Assembly: GCA_902550555.1 (NCBI GenBank)
Contig: CACCZR010000005.1
Span: 1 to 64,000 of the forward strand
Direction: 5' to 3'
Source of the DNA: an uncultured SAR116 cluster alpha proteobacterium
GTDB lineage: Bacteria > Pseudomonadota > Alphaproteobacteria > Puniceispirillales > Marisalimonadaceae
DNA: 64,000 bases
In this document: one piece after another, positions 44,827 to 54,950 of the stretch
Layout: every line of letters begins with the position of its first letter
How positions within the stretch are numbered: the stretch's first letter is position 1
The notes under the pieces: model-generated
Told to the model about the DNA's origin: nothing
Seen by the model: only the letters and a program-made list of their open reading frames with translations
The model's database searches: none
Position numbers and translations under genes: made by a program

Positions 44827-46908
44827 ATGTCAGCATTAAAAGATATAATGTCACCGAAATCTATTGCTATAGTAGGGGCCTCAGATAATAAAGGTCGAAT
44901 TGGTGGAAAACCCCTTTCTTATATGTTGGATCAAAAGTATTCTGGGAAGATTTTTCCTGTAAACCCAAAACATGAAACTATACAGGGTTTAAAATCTTAT
45001 AAAAATTTAACTGAAATTGAAGATGATTTGGATTTTGTATTAATTGCAGTACCATCTCTTCATGTAACAAGTGTATTAAATGAAGCAGTTAAAAAGAAGG
45101 CTAAAACAGCTTTAATTTTTTCTTCTGGATTTGCTGAGATGGGAGGAAAAGGAAAAGAATACCAAGACGAAATAGAAAACATTAGTAAAAACTCTTCACT
45201 TAGAATTATTGGTCCTAATTGCTTAGGATTATTCAACGCAGAGAGCAATTTTTATCCAACATTTACATCAGCAATTGATAGAGCTGCACCAATCCCTGGA
45301 GGTATAGCTATTGCAAGTCAATCCGGTGCTTATGGTAGTCACATTTATATGGTTTCTCATCAAAGAGGTTTAGGAATCAATTACTGGATAACTACGGGTA
45401 ATGAGGCAGACTTATCAGTTTCAGAAGCCATACAATTTTTAGCTGAAGATGAAAAAGTTCACACTATTATGGCATATGTAGAAAGTGTCAAAGATGGAAA
45501 AAAGTTTGTAAAGGCATTAGATACTGCTAGACAAGAAAAAAAACCTGTAATTTTAATGAAAGTAGGTAGATCTGAAGTTGGTGCAGCAGCTGCAAATTCT
45601 CATACAGCTTCATTAGCTGGAGAAGATTCAATTTATAGTGAAGTCATTAGAGCCCATGGAGCTTACAGAGTTAAAAGTACGGAAGAAATGTTAGATGTCG
45701 CGTATGCTACAAAACCAAGAATTTACCCAAGTGGAAAAAATTTAGGTATAGTTACTATCTCTGGAGGTGGAGGTGTATTAATGGCTGATGCTGCTAATGA
45801 TGAAGGTTTAAACGTAAAACCTATGCCACAAGATGCTCAAGAAAATTTAAAAAAAATTGTCCCATTTGCATCGCCAATGAACCCAGTAGATGTAACAGCT
45901 CAATTTTTTAACGATCTATCTCTGGTGCCAAGATTTACTGATGTGATGTTATCTAAGGGTGGATATGATGGAATAATAGGATTTTGGACGTCAGTGCCTG
46001 GCTCTTCAAAATTCACTCAGCCGCTACTTGATGCCCTTAAAACTGCTATGAAAGACTATTCAAAAAAAATTTTTATAAATTGTATGGTTGCTCCAAATGA
46101 AATTTATAAAAAATATGAAAATGAAGGTTTTTTATGTATTGAAGATCCTACAAGAGCTGTTGTATCAATGGCAGCTTTGATGCATTTTGGAAGTGAATTT
46201 AATAAGAATGTAGACAAAGTCGAAAGCTTAGAAATAAAAAAACTTAATATACCTAAAAGAAAATTAAATGAATTTGAAACAACAAATTTATTGTCAGAAT
46301 TTGGAATTAATATGAACAAATGTCATTTAATTAAAAATAAGTCTGAATTAGAATTCATTTTTAAAAATGAAAAAAATAAAAAGTTTGTCATGAAAGTTGT
46401 TTCAAATGAAATTGAACATAAAACTGAAGTTGGTGGCGTTAAACTTAATATAAAAACCTTAGATGAAGCTCTAAAATCATTTGATGATATTACTGAAAAT
46501 ATTTTGATTAAAAAACCAAACATTAAAATTGATGGGATAATGATAGCTCCAATGATTGAAAAAGGCATTGAAGTTATTTTAGGTGCTAAAATTGATCCTG
46601 TATTTGGTCCTTTTATAATGTTTGGATTAGGCGGAATATATGCAGAAGCTATTAAAGACGTGGCTTTTGTAGAGGCCCCAGCAAATAAACAGATGGTTGT
46701 TGAAATGATAAAAAGATTAAAATCTTCAAAAATATTTGAAGGTGATAGAGGTGTCAAAATTAATTATGATCTTTTAGTTGATACAATTGTAAAATTATCT
46801 AACTTCATTTATGCTCATAAAGATCACGTAAAAGAAATCGAAATGAATCCAGTAATTGTTAATGAAAAAAGTGTAATTGGATTAGATGCGTTAATTATAA
46901 ATTATTAA
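44827..46908 (+). CDS. ADP-forming acyl-CoA synthetase (acetate--CoA ligase family)
   Basis: 693 residues combining the alpha and beta halves of NDP-forming CoA ligases. A CoA-binding domain (SPKSIAIVGASDNKGRIGG near the start), two flavodoxin-like domains with SQSGAYGSH and the catalytic His region NSHTASLAGED, then a C-terminal ATP-grasp domain (KMVVKVVS-like strand, EVILGAKIDPVFGP, FGLGGIYAEA). It activates a carboxylic acid to its CoA ester. The start at 44827 is chosen because the longer frame from 44740 would run through the promoter and overlap the divergent MFS gene. DUF35 and thiolase genes follow closely. Confidence 0.88.
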   Translation: MSALKDIMSPKSIAIVGASDNKGRIGGKPLSYMLDQKYSGKIFPVNPKHETIQGLKSYKNLTEIEDDLDFVLIAVPSLHVTSVLNEAVKKKAKTALIFSSGFAEMGGKGKEYQDEIENISKNSSLRIIGPNCLGLFNAESNFYPTFTSAIDRAAPIPGGIAIASQSGAYGSHIYMVSHQRGLGINYWITTGNEADLSVSEAIQFLAEDEKVHTIMAYVESVKDGKKFVKALDTARQEKKPVILMKVGRSEVGAAAANSHTASLAGEDSIYSEVIRAHGAYRVKSTEEMLDVAYATKPRIYPSGKNLGIVTISGGGGVLMADAANDEGLNVKPMPQDAQENLKKIVPFASPMNPVDVTAQFFNDLSLVPRFTDVMLSKGGYDGIIGFWTSVPGSSKFTQPLLDALKTAMKDYSKKIFINCMVAPNEIYKKYENEGFLCIEDPTRAVVSMAALMHFGSEFNKNVDKVESLEIKKLNIPKRKLNEFETTNLLSEFGINMNKCHLIKNKSELEFIFKNEKNKKFVMKVVSNEIEHKTEVGGVKLNIKTLDEALKSFDDITENILIKKPNIKIDGIMIAPMIEKGIEVILGAKIDPVFGPFIMFGLGGIYAEAIKDVAFVEAPANKQMVVEMIKRLKSSKIFEGDRGVKINYDLLVDTIVKLSNFIYAHKDHVKEIEMNPVIVNEKSVIGLDALIINY

Positions 46909-46921
46909 GTTGGAGAGATTT

Positions 46922-47311
46922 ATGTCTGAAATTTTAACTGATCAAGTTGGTCCAGAAAAACAATTTTATGATTTTTTATCAGATGGTAAAATAAAAATTC
47001 AGAGAAATAAAAATACTGGTGAATTTTTCTTTCATCCACGAGTTGCATTTCCTGGAACTGGAGAAAGAGAATTAGAATGGGTAGAAATATCTGGAAAAGG
47101 TATTGTCCATAGTTCAAGTTGTAATAGAAGATTGCCTGAAAAAGGTGGTGATTTTAATTTATCAATTATAAAGCTTGAAGAAGGACCTTGTATGATGTCA
47201 AGTGTTGTAGGTATTGAGCCAGATCAAGTTTCAATTGGTACTCAAGTTAATGCAAGAATTGATAATTCAGGAGAAAAACCTCGTGTGGTTTTTGATGTAG
47301 TAAAGGGTTAA
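46922..47311 (+). CDS. DUF35/OB-fold protein lacking zinc-ribbon cysteines
   Basis: 129 residues of the DUF35 family, normally an N-terminal rubredoxin-like zinc ribbon followed by an OB fold, encoded next to a thiolase. Here the ribbon region (about 18-42, KIQRNKNTGEFFFHPR) keeps the family pattern but has lost all four zinc cysteines. The OB part (ELEWVEISGKGIVHSSS, GPCMMSSVVGI, VNARIDNSG) is normal. It is likely a partner that forms a complex with the thiolase 2 bases downstream and channels a CoA ester. ATG 46922 has GGAGAG before it; the TTG at 46910 is less likely. Confidence 0.8.
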   Translation: MSEILTDQVGPEKQFYDFLSDGKIKIQRNKNTGEFFFHPRVAFPGTGERELEWVEISGKGIVHSSSCNRRLPEKGGDFNLSIIKLEEGPCMMSSVVGIEPDQVSIGTQVNARIDNSGEKPRVVFDVVKG

Positions 47312-47313
47312 AT

Positions 47314-48492
47314 ATGAATCAAATAAATAATTTAAGAGGTAAAACTGCAGTTGTAGGATTAGCTGAAGCTGGATGTGGTGTAACACCTGGTTGGACAGCA
47401 ATGGAGTTGATGGCAACTGCAGTACACGATGCTCTTGATGATGCAGGAATAAATTTATCCCAAGTTGACGGATTGTTTGCAGCAACTGCTTTTCATTCAA
47501 TGGCGGCAATGTCATTATCTGAATACTTAGGTATAAGACCCAAATTTGCAGATGGATCAAATATTGGTGGATCTAGTTTTCTTGCACATGTGATTACTGC
47601 GGCAATTGCATTAGAAACTGGATTAATAAATACTGCAGTTATAGCATATGGCTCTAATCAAAGAAGTGCAGGTGGTTTTAAAACAATTTCAGAACCAATG
47701 CCTTATGAATCTGATTATAATCCAAGAATGCCTGTTAGTGCTTATGCTCTTGCTGCACAACGATATTTGCATGAGTATGGAGCAAAAAAAGAAGATTTAG
47801 CACAAGTAGCTGTATCTGCACGCGATTGGGCATTGTTAAATCCTAGAGCATATATGCATGATAGAGGGGCTTTAACGATTAATGACGTAATGAGTGCTCG
47901 TCCAATAGTAGATCCTTTGGGTAAATTAGATTGTTGTCTTGTAACTGACGGTGCGGCAGCAATTGTAATGACAAGATCAGAAAAAGCTAAAGATTGTAAA
48001 AGCACACCAATTTATCTATTAGGTGCAGCTATGGAGCATCATCACAGAATGATTTCAGAAATGCCCGACTTAACAAGAACTTCTGCTTATGAAAGTGGTC
48101 AAAGAGCTTTTGAAATGTCTGGTTATAAACCTTCAGACATGGACACAATCCAACTTTATGATGCATTTACAATTAATCCTATTTTGTTTCTTGAAGATTT
48201 AGGCTTTTGTAAAAAAGGTGAAGGTAAAGATTTAATTAAAAATATAGGTCCTTCAGGAAATTTGCCAGTGAATACTAGTGGAGGAGGGCTATCTTGTGTT
48301 CATCCAGGTATGTATGGTTTGTTTGTCACTCTTGAAGCTCTGAGACAATTAAGGAATTCAGCAGGTGATGATGTTGGAAAAAGAAAAGAGGGTGGATGGC
48401 TTAAAAATCCTAAGCTATCATTAGCTCACGGCAATGGAGGTGTTCTATCCAGCCAAGTTACAAATATATGGGGTTTAGAAGATACATTATAG
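47314..48492 (+). CDS. SCP-x-type thiolase family protein (possible acyl-CoA aldolase)
   Basis: 392 residues of the thiolase-like fold close to lipid-transfer/SCP-x proteins. The nucleophile position, usually a Cys in a CxSG-like turn, reads GGSSFLAH with no Cys. The C-terminal CxGGG motif reads AHGNGG, also without Cys, while the His of CVHPGMYG is kept. Loss of both cysteines argues against Claisen thiolysis and resembles Ltp-type retro-aldolases that work with DUF35 partners in steroid side-chain degradation. It is last in the CoA synthetase-DUF35-thiolase operon. Confidence 0.82.
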   Translation: MNQINNLRGKTAVVGLAEAGCGVTPGWTAMELMATAVHDALDDAGINLSQVDGLFAATAFHSMAAMSLSEYLGIRPKFADGSNIGGSSFLAHVITAAIALETGLINTAVIAYGSNQRSAGGFKTISEPMPYESDYNPRMPVSAYALAAQRYLHEYGAKKEDLAQVAVSARDWALLNPRAYMHDRGALTINDVMSARPIVDPLGKLDCCLVTDGAAAIVMTRSEKAKDCKSTPIYLLGAAMEHHHRMISEMPDLTRTSAYESGQRAFEMSGYKPSDMDTIQLYDAFTINPILFLEDLGFCKKGEGKDLIKNIGPSGNLPVNTSGGGLSCVHPGMYGLFVTLEALRQLRNSAGDDVGKRKEGGWLKNPKLSLAHGNGGVLSSQVTNIWGLEDTL

Positions 48493-48510
48493 CTTTAGTA
48501 CATAGATATA

Positions 48511-48531
48511 TAATTTTTTTTTTAAAAAAAT
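48511..48531. terminator. T/A tract between convergent genes, possible bidirectional terminator
   Basis: Ten T residues (48514-48523) followed directly by seven A residues (48524-48530) fill the 39-base gap between the thiolase stop and the adenylate-cyclase stop. The tract could form a stem and provides U runs for both strands, but with no loop or GC stem the call is weak. Confidence 0.3.
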
Positions 48532-49569
48532 TTAAATACACTCTAAAATTTCAGTTTCTTGACCGCTTTTTAATTTTTTTATTCCTACAGATTTAACGTT
48601 TATCTCATTTCTAACAGTCATATAGGCATCATTAGAAATTAAAATCTGGTTTGGTTCAGAAATGTCACAAATATTAAATGCTATATTAACATTTTGACCT
48701 AATATGTCATATTGCACAGTTTTATCACCAACAGTTCCTGCTACCAATGATCCATAATGAATACCAATATGTAGATCCCAAGGCATTTCTAAATTTGCTG
48801 CTATCTCTTTTAATTTATAACCACAGTTAACACAATTTTTTACAGATTGAGTATCAAACGATGATAATCCACTGACAGCTACTATCGCGTCACCAACTGT
48901 TTTGATTTTTTCTAAATTAAACTCTAAAAAGGCGTTTTCAAATAATTTTATAATATTTTGTAATGTTTCGATTACCAACTCAGGTTGGTTTTTATCACAA
49001 AATGAAGTAAAGCCAACTAAATCACATATTAATATTGAAACTTCATCATATCGTCTTGGACGAACAAAACCTGTTGTTTGTAATTCACTAACAACAGAGT
49101 TTGGCATTACAGTTTTAAGAATTTGTTGAGATTTTTTTTTATCGGTTTCTACTTTATCTAGATATACTTCTTCTCTATCTCTCATTCCTTTTTTATCTAA
49201 TGACGCATCTACTCGTGCTCTTAGCAAAGTTCTATTGAATGGCTTTGTTACAAAATCATCTGCACCATTTTTAATGCATTCAGCTGCTGTATCTACTTCA
49301 TCTGAGGCAGTAACCATTATGACAGGTATATTTCTTTGTGAAGGATTTCCTTTCAATTGTTTTAATACATCAAGGCCGCTTATATCTGGCATCATTAAAT
49401 CCAATAAAATTAAATCAAATTTAGATTCATTAACAAGATTCAATGCGTCTTTACCGCACTCAGCTAAAGCAATATTTTCGTAACCATCTTTTTTTAAACT
49501 TCTCTCGAGTGTATATCTATTATCTTCGATATCATCCACTATTAGAATTTTAGCTTCTTTTTTGTTCAT
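48532..49569 (-). CDS. Response regulator fused to a class III adenylate cyclase
   Basis: 345 residues. A receiver domain (1-125) with phosphoacceptor Asp57 (LLLDLMMP), Thr88 and Lys109 is joined by a short linker to a class III cyclase domain (about 165-345). Metal ligands are Asp183 (ICDLVGF) and Asp227 (TVGDAI), and the purine-specifying Lys223 and Asp288 (QYDILG) indicate ATP, so cAMP. Asn295 is kept, but the transition-state Arg expected four residues later is Asn299 (NIAFNIC). It is last in a five-gene signalling operon, 2 bases after the single-domain regulator. Confidence 0.88.
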   Translation of the reverse strand: MNKKEAKILIVDDIEDNRYTLERSLKKDGYENIALAECGKDALNLVNESKFDLILLDLMMPDISGLDVLKQLKGNPSQRNIPVIMVTASDEVDTAAECIKNGADDFVTKPFNRTLLRARVDASLDKKGMRDREEVYLDKVETDKKKSQQILKTVMPNSVVSELQTTGFVRPRRYDEVSILICDLVGFTSFCDKNQPELVIETLQNIIKLFENAFLEFNLEKIKTVGDAIVAVSGLSSFDTQSVKNCVNCGYKLKEIAANLEMPWDLHIGIHYGSLVAGTVGDKTVQYDILGQNVNIAFNICDISEPNQILISNDAYMTVRNEINVKSVGIKKLKSGQETEILECI

Positions 49570-49571
49570 AA

Positions 49572-49937
49572 TTATAAACCTAATTGTTTATTTATTTTCT
49601 CTAATAATCTTTCGATATCTACAGGTTTTGTATCATAATCATTACAACCAGCATCAAGAGCTCTTTTTTTATGTTCTTCCATAGCATGCGCTGACAAGGC
49701 AATAATTGGTAAATCTTTTAATTCATTTTTACTTTTTATTGTTTTCGTTGCTGTCCAGCCATCCATTTTTGGCAAACTTAAATCCATAAGAATAAGATCA
49801 GGGTTTTCAGAGGATGCCATCTCTACACCCATTTCTCCGTCAGTTGCAACAACAATCTCAAAACCTTTTTTCTTTAGTCTTCTAGTAAGCATATAAACAT
49901 TATCTTCATTATCTTCTACATAAAGAATTTTTTTCAT
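49572..49937 (-). CDS. Single-domain response regulator (DivK/CheY-like)
   Basis: 121 residues, one receiver domain: YVEDNEDN acidic pair, phosphoacceptor Asp52 (LMDLSLPKMDG), IIALSAHAM Ser and the conserved Lys in TKPVD. There is no output domain, so it should relay phosphate or interact with a partner, as DivK does. The ATG at 49937 lies one base after the hybrid kinase stop; a TTG at 49946 would overlap the kinase gene by 8 bases. It sits between the kinase and the REC-cyclase, the natural place for a shuttle. Confidence 0.88.
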   Translation of the reverse strand: MKKILYVEDNEDNVYMLTRRLKKKGFEIVVATDGEMGVEMASSENPDLILMDLSLPKMDGWTATKTIKSKNELKDLPIIALSAHAMEEHKKRALDAGCNDYDTKPVDIERLLEKINKQLGL

Positions 49938-49938
49938 T

Positions 49939-52900
49939 TCAACCAATCCTTTTCATTACATTATTAATTTCTTCTGTAATGCTAAATAATGTTTCATCTG
50001 TTTTTTGAATAACTTTTTCAGTTTCATTATTAAGAAATAATTTATCCTTATCATCCAAATCAGCGCCAGTTAAAACCAATATAGGTATTGATTTTATTTT
50101 TGTATTTTTGATTTGGTTAAGGAATTCAAAACCATTCATTACAGGCATCATTAAATCTAGTAGAATTATATCTGGCAAAGTATTTTCCTTATTTAGCTTA
50201 GATAAAGCATCTTTTCCATTTGAAGCATCTATAATAATATTACCTTGTTTTTCGAGTATTTCTTTAATAGTGAATCTAAGGTTATCGTCATCTTCAATTA
50301 TACAAATTTTTAGATTTTCACTTTTCCCGATTAGTGTTTGAATTGAACTAATTAAACGTTCTTTTTCTATAGGCTTTGAAACAAAATCAGCTGCGCCTAA
50401 TGAAAAACCTTTATTTTTTTCATCTAAAATTGAAGCCATTACAACTGGTATTTTTGAAACTTCAGGATCTGCTTTTAATGTTCTTAAAACAGACCATCCA
50501 TCCATTTCGGGCATTAAAATATCTAAAGTGATTAAATTTGGTTTAATTTTTCGAGCTAATTCGATACCTTCTTTACCATTATTTGCTATAACAACATTGT
50601 ATGAATCTCTTAAGAGTTGACGTTTAATTAATTCACTTACTGTTGGATCATCATCTATAATTAATATTGTTTTGGCGTTTTGATTTTCTATAGAAACTAC
50701 GTTTTCTATTAATGAGTTTTGTTTTAAAGCTTTATTTTTAATATCTTGAGATGCACCTAGATAATCTGCAAGAAAAGTTGCAGTGAATATAGTTCCTTTA
50801 TTGATTTGACTATCTACAGTTACGTCTCCACCCATCATCATGGCTAATTGTTTAGAAATAGTTAGACCTAAACCGGTGCCCCCATATTTTCTTGTTGTAG
50901 AGCTGTCAGCTTGAACGAAAGAATTGAATAACTTATCCATCTGATTTTTTGTCATTCCAATTCCAGTATCCTTAACTGCAATTGAAATCAAATCTCCAGA
51001 TTTCTTTTTCTTTTTTGATATATTCAAACTGATTTTACCATTTTCAGTAAATTTGCAAGCATTAGAAATAAGATTAAGTACTATTTGTTTAACTCTTGTT
51101 TGATCAGCAGTAACTAAATTCAAACTATTTTGAAAATTAACAATTAATTCATTTTTATTTTTTTCTGCTAATGGTTGAGATGTTTTTACTATCTCATCTA
51201 TAATTGATTTTAATTGAAATGTTTCATTAAATAGCTCTATTCTACCAGCCTCAATTTTAGATAAATCTAGAACATCATTAATAAGAGCAAGTAAATGTTT
51301 TCCTGCATTAAAAACTCTATCAAGTGGTTCCAAATAGTCATCTAAATTATCATCTTGTGCATCCTCTTTTAACATCTCTGTTAAACCAATTATTGCGTTG
51401 AGAGGTGTTCTTAATTCATGTGACATGTTAGCAAGAAATTGACTTTTAGTTTTATTTGCTTCATTAGCCTTTTCTTTTTCTTCATCAAGAGCAGAAATAG
51501 TTTTTCTAAGTTCATTTTCTTTATTTTTTAATTCGGTAATATTAGTAAAAATAGTAAAAGTACTATTATCATCTAATCTTGAATACGTAGCATTCCAAAA
51601 AGATCCATCATAAAATTGAGGTACGTTAATTGTTTTTGTTCCTGTAAATGATTTTCTATTTTTAAATGCGTTTTCAAAATATTTATTTTTTTCTTCAATA
51701 TTTTCAAATCTCATGAAATTAAATTTTTTGTGACGGTCCATTTGTTCTTTAAAAGTGAGCCCAGGGAGATAATCTTTTATTCCCGCCTTATAGTGAATGT
51801 TATAAGCATATTTATTACACATTACTAATTTGTCATTTTTATCCCATAACGAAATTCCATGAGGCATGCTATCAATAGCATCTTGTAATCTCTTTTCTGC
51901 ATTTAATGCCTTTTGCTCTTTTTCCTTTAAATCAGTAATGTCATCCATAATTTGAGTATAAGTACCATTTTGAAGTTTAGTTAAAAAACCAGCATAAGTG
52001 ACACCATTTTTTAAAGGGGTTTCAAACCTTTGTTTGTTTTTAATATTTTGTATAATTTTTTCTCTATCATCTATGAACTTTTTGATAGTTATTCCCTTAG
52101 GGACTTCAAGCATCCCACTTTTGATCATTGCACCAACAAATTGTTTTCTTGAAACACCATCTTTAAGATCAAATTTGTGCGTTTCTTTACTAATTTTTTT
52201 GGCAAGTTTGTTGGAGTGAATTAATTTATTATCTTCATCCCACAACATAAAAACATTTGGGATCTCATCGATTGCATCAATTAATTGTTGCATATCATTT
52301 TCTTTTTTCTTGATGTCTGATATGTCTGTCCAAACTTGTAAAAAACCACCATCTTCCAATCTATTTGTAATGCCAAGCATTGTTACATCATTTTCAAATT
52401 TTGTTTCAAATTTTGTTTCTTTTTGAGCAACTTTATAAGCTTTAAGTCTATCTTTTAACCAGTTGGATGGTTTAGTTCCAGAAGGAGGGATGATTTTCTT
52501 ATTATTAATTGCATAGGAAACCATTTCTCTTCTTGTTACACCTTTCTTGAGATTGAAACCTAACTTTTTTTGAAAATTTCTTGAGGCTTTATTTGCCATG
52601 ATTAATTTATCATCATGATCCCAAAGGTATATTGAACTAGGTGTAAGTTCTATAGCATCACTTAATTGTTTTAAAGATTTCTCATTTTTCTTTATTGCAG
52701 TTATATCTGTAAGAATTTGCAATGTTCCTCCATCTGGAAGTCTTGAAGTAGATACAAGATCAACTGATCCATCATTTATGAATGCTTCAAATGTTTCTTG
52801 GCCTTTAAGCAAAGCCCAGCTCTTTTTTCTGTTTTCAATAAACTTTTTTGGAGATAAATTATCTTGTGTTTTAATTAAATTCTTTTTTAATAAATTATCC

Positions 52901-54591
52901 ATCATTTTTGCACGGGATGTTCCTGGAGACATTTCAAATCCCCACTTTTTTTGTTTTTCTTTAACAATTTTATTGCACATTATTAAATTATTATTTTTAT
53001 CCCATAACATTACATCATTTGGCATTATGTCAATTGCATCAACAAGTTGTTTTAATTCCATTTCTCTATTTTTAATTTTAGATATATCTGACCATAATGT
53101 AATTGTACTACCGTCATTAAGTCTTGTTTCGTTAAACATCAATGTTATACCATTTTTAAATGCTGTTTCTCTTATCCTTTGACCTTTAAGCTTTTTCCAA
53201 CTTAACCTTCTTTTTTTCATATGTTCTTGCATGGAAAGTCCGTCTTCAGGTTTTACGAAACCTTTTCTTTGCATATGGTTTGTTAGATCATCTCGATGAC
53301 ATCCAATTTTTAAATCAAATTGAAATTGTTTCAAAAAAGAAATAGCACTTTCATTATGAGCTATTAAAAAATCATCTTTGTCCCAAAACATTAATCCATT
53401 AGGCAAAATGTCTATGCCTTTTTTTAATCTCTCTAATTCAGCTTCTTTTCTTTTCATTTCTGTTATATTTGTAAAAAACCAAAGCATCCCACCATCGGAT
53501 AATCTTGTTGCAGAAACTAGATTTATTTGTCCATTATTATGTATGTTTTGAAATGTTTTATTACCTTTTAAATTTTCATATTCTTTATTTCTGACATTTA
53601 AAAATTCTTTTTTTGACATCCCATTTGGAGGAAGAATATGACCTTTATTAACTGCATTTTGTGTCATTTTTTGTCTTGTAAGAGTTTTGTCTAATTTATG
53701 TCCAGAGAATTTTTCAAATCGTTTTTTAGCCTCTTCGTTACCTAAAATTAATTTATCATTCTTATCCCAAATTAATACAGGTGATGGTAATTCTTGTATT
53801 GCAGAATTAAGTTGTTTATTTTCTAACTCTGTTTGCTTAGAAGCTGTGATATCAGTAAATAATTGCATTATTCCACCATCACTTAATTTTATTTCGTTCA
53901 TTAAATAGCTTGATCCATCTTTAGTATTTACTTCATTACTAGATATTTTAAGATTTTTTCTATCTGCTAATCTTTTCTTTATATATTGTTCTTTTGATTT
54001 ATTATCCTTTAAAACATATGCCCCTTTTTTAAGGTTATTTTCAAACATATCCTTCCAATTAGTTCCAATTTTTACAGAAGGCATTTTCATATTTTTAAAA
54101 ACTTCATTTATTTTTTTATTTTTCGATATTAAATTATCATTTTCGTCCCATAACAATACACCTAGCGGAACTTCTTCAATTGCATTAACAAGTCTTTTTC
54201 TTTCTGCTTCTTGTTCAACAATTTTTGTTACATTAGTCATCAAAGATAAAACATTGCCGGACGGTGTAACAGTATCTTTAATTTGTATCCATCTTCCAGT
54301 AGGACCTTTTACAACACATTCTTGAGGTTTTTTAGTTTTTTTAGCTTTTCTATATTGATTAATACGATCTTCAATTTCTTTTTCGGTTACTAATTTTTTC
54401 TTACGAATTTTTTCAATTCTTTTGTAAAAACTCTCTCCAATCTTGTAAGGTACATTTAATCTTACAAAACGTTTTTCCATATCAATGTTTCTATAGAGTA
54501 ACTTATCGTTTTTGTCCCAAAGTAATATTCCAGTCTCTTCATGATCAAAAGCTTCAATTAAACTTTCGGCTATTTGAATATCAATTTCCAT
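49939..54591 (-). CDS. Giant hybrid histidine kinase with eight tandem PAS repeats
   Basis: 1550 residues, apparently without membrane segments. Eight PAS_7-like repeats each start near an LWDK/WDEN motif with Trp at 25, 148, 275, 403, 530, 657, 784 and 916, a period of 123-132 residues, and most end in a DGGxxxxxTDIT motif. Then come a coiled linker, HisKA with phospho-His1058 (NMSHELRTP), the HATPase domain ([28 protein letters not shown]), and two receiver domains with Asp1357 and Asp1479. A GGAG site precedes the ATG. It is the core of the signalling operon. The ligand is unknown. Confidence 0.92.
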   Translation of the reverse strand: MEIDIQIAESLIEAFDHEETGILLWDKNDKLLYRNIDMEKRFVRLNVPYKIGESFYKRIEKIRKKKLVTEKEIEDRINQYRKAKKTKKPQECVVKGPTGRWIQIKDTVTPSGNVLSLMTNVTKIVEQEAERKRLVNAIEEVPLGVLLWDENDNLISKNKKINEVFKNMKMPSVKIGTNWKDMFENNLKKGAYVLKDNKSKEQYIKKRLADRKNLKISSNEVNTKDGSSYLMNEIKLSDGGIMQLFTDITASKQTELENKQLNSAIQELPSPVLIWDKNDKLILGNEEAKKRFEKFSGHKLDKTLTRQKMTQNAVNKGHILPPNGMSKKEFLNVRNKEYENLKGNKTFQNIHNNGQINLVSATRLSDGGMLWFFTNITEMKRKEAELERLKKGIDILPNGLMFWDKDDFLIAHNESAISFLKQFQFDLKIGCHRDDLTNHMQRKGFVKPEDGLSMQEHMKKRRLSWKKLKGQRIRETAFKNGITLMFNETRLNDGSTITLWSDISKIKNREMELKQLVDAIDIMPNDVMLWDKNNNLIMCNKIVKEKQKKWGFEMSPGTSRAKMMDNLLKKNLIKTQDNLSPKKFIENRKKSWALLKGQETFEAFINDGSVDLVSTSRLPDGGTLQILTDITAIKKNEKSLKQLSDAIELTPSSIYLWDHDDKLIMANKASRNFQKKLGFNLKKGVTRREMVSYAINNKKIIPPSGTKPSNWLKDRLKAYKVAQKETKFETKFENDVTMLGITNRLEDGGFLQVWTDISDIKKKENDMQQLIDAIDEIPNVFMLWDEDNKLIHSNKLAKKISKETHKFDLKDGVSRKQFVGAMIKSGMLEVPKGITIKKFIDDREKIIQNIKNKQRFETPLKNGVTYAGFLTKLQNGTYTQIMDDITDLKEKEQKALNAEKRLQDAIDSMPHGISLWDKNDKLVMCNKYAYNIHYKAGIKDYLPGLTFKEQMDRHKKFNFMRFENIEEKNKYFENAFKNRKSFTGTKTINVPQFYDGSFWNATYSRLDDNSTFTIFTNITELKNKENELRKTISALDEEKEKANEANKTKSQFLANMSHELRTPLNAIIGLTEMLKEDAQDDNLDDYLEPLDRVFNAGKHLLALINDVLDLSKIEAGRIELFNETFQLKSIIDEIVKTSQPLAEKNKNELIVNFQNSLNLVTADQTRVKQIVLNLISNACKFTENGKISLNISKKKKKSGDLISIAVKDTGIGMTKNQMDKLFNSFVQADSSTTRKYGGTGLGLTISKQLAMMMGGDVTVDSQINKGTIFTATFLADYLGASQDIKNKALKQNSLIENVVSIENQNAKTILIIDDDPTVSELIKRQLLRDSYNVVIANNGKEGIELARKIKPNLITLDILMPEMDGWSVLRTLKADPEVSKIPVVMASILDEKNKGFSLGAADFVSKPIEKERLISSIQTLIGKSENLKICIIEDDDNLRFTIKEILEKQGNIIIDASNGKDALSKLNKENTLPDIILLDLMMPVMNGFEFLNQIKNTKIKSIPILVLTGADLDDKDKLFLNNETEKVIQKTDETLFSITEEINNVMKRIG

Positions 54592-54611
54592 ATTAATCTC
54601 CAGTCAATAGT

Positions 54612-54950
54612 TCATAATTTTTTTTCAAGTTTCCTTAATCTATAAGAAAGAGCATTTAAACATCCTTTTACAAAAACGTCAGATTGATTAACTCTTTCAT
54701 CAAACTCTTTTTTTGTTATTGAAATAATTTCACACTCTTCAATACATCTTGCTGTTGCCATTCTTAATTCATTTTCAATTACTCCCATTTCGCCAAATAG
54801 TTCATTTTCTTCAATAACAAAGTTTGGGCTTTTGGAGTCATTTTTAGGTAGAAAAATGCCCACTTTTCCTTTTACTAGTAGGTACATTTTGTCAGGAGCG
54901 TCTCCAGCCTTAAATATACTTTGATTCATATTATATTTTAATCTGTCCAT
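54612..54950 (-). CDS. Stand-alone cyclic nucleotide-binding domain protein
   Basis: 112 residues forming just a CRP-type cNMP-binding beta-roll with a C-terminal helix and no DNA-binding domain. MYLLVKGKVGIFL and the phosphate-binding cassette FGEMGVIENELRMATARC with Gly53, Glu54 and Arg63 are retained, so cAMP or cGMP binding is plausible. It overlaps the MBL gene by 13 bases and lies 20 bases before the hybrid kinase gene. In an operon that also encodes a cyclase, it could be the receptor for the signal made. Confidence 0.85.
   Translation of the reverse strand: MDRLKYNMNQSIFKAGDAPDKMYLLVKGKVGIFLPKNDSKSPNFVIEENELFGEMGVIENELRMATARCIEECEIISITKKEFDERVNQSDVFVKGCLNALSYRLRKLEKKL

Noticed and set aside
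46323-46757. 144-residue antisense frame inside the CoA synthetase gene
   Set aside because: It is the mirror of the ATP-grasp domain coding sequence; composition is that of a reverse shadow.
50000-54591. Regular repeats as a CRISPR-like or satellite array
   Set aside because: Repeats are about 380 bases, diverged at DNA level and in one continuous reading frame; they encode PAS domains.
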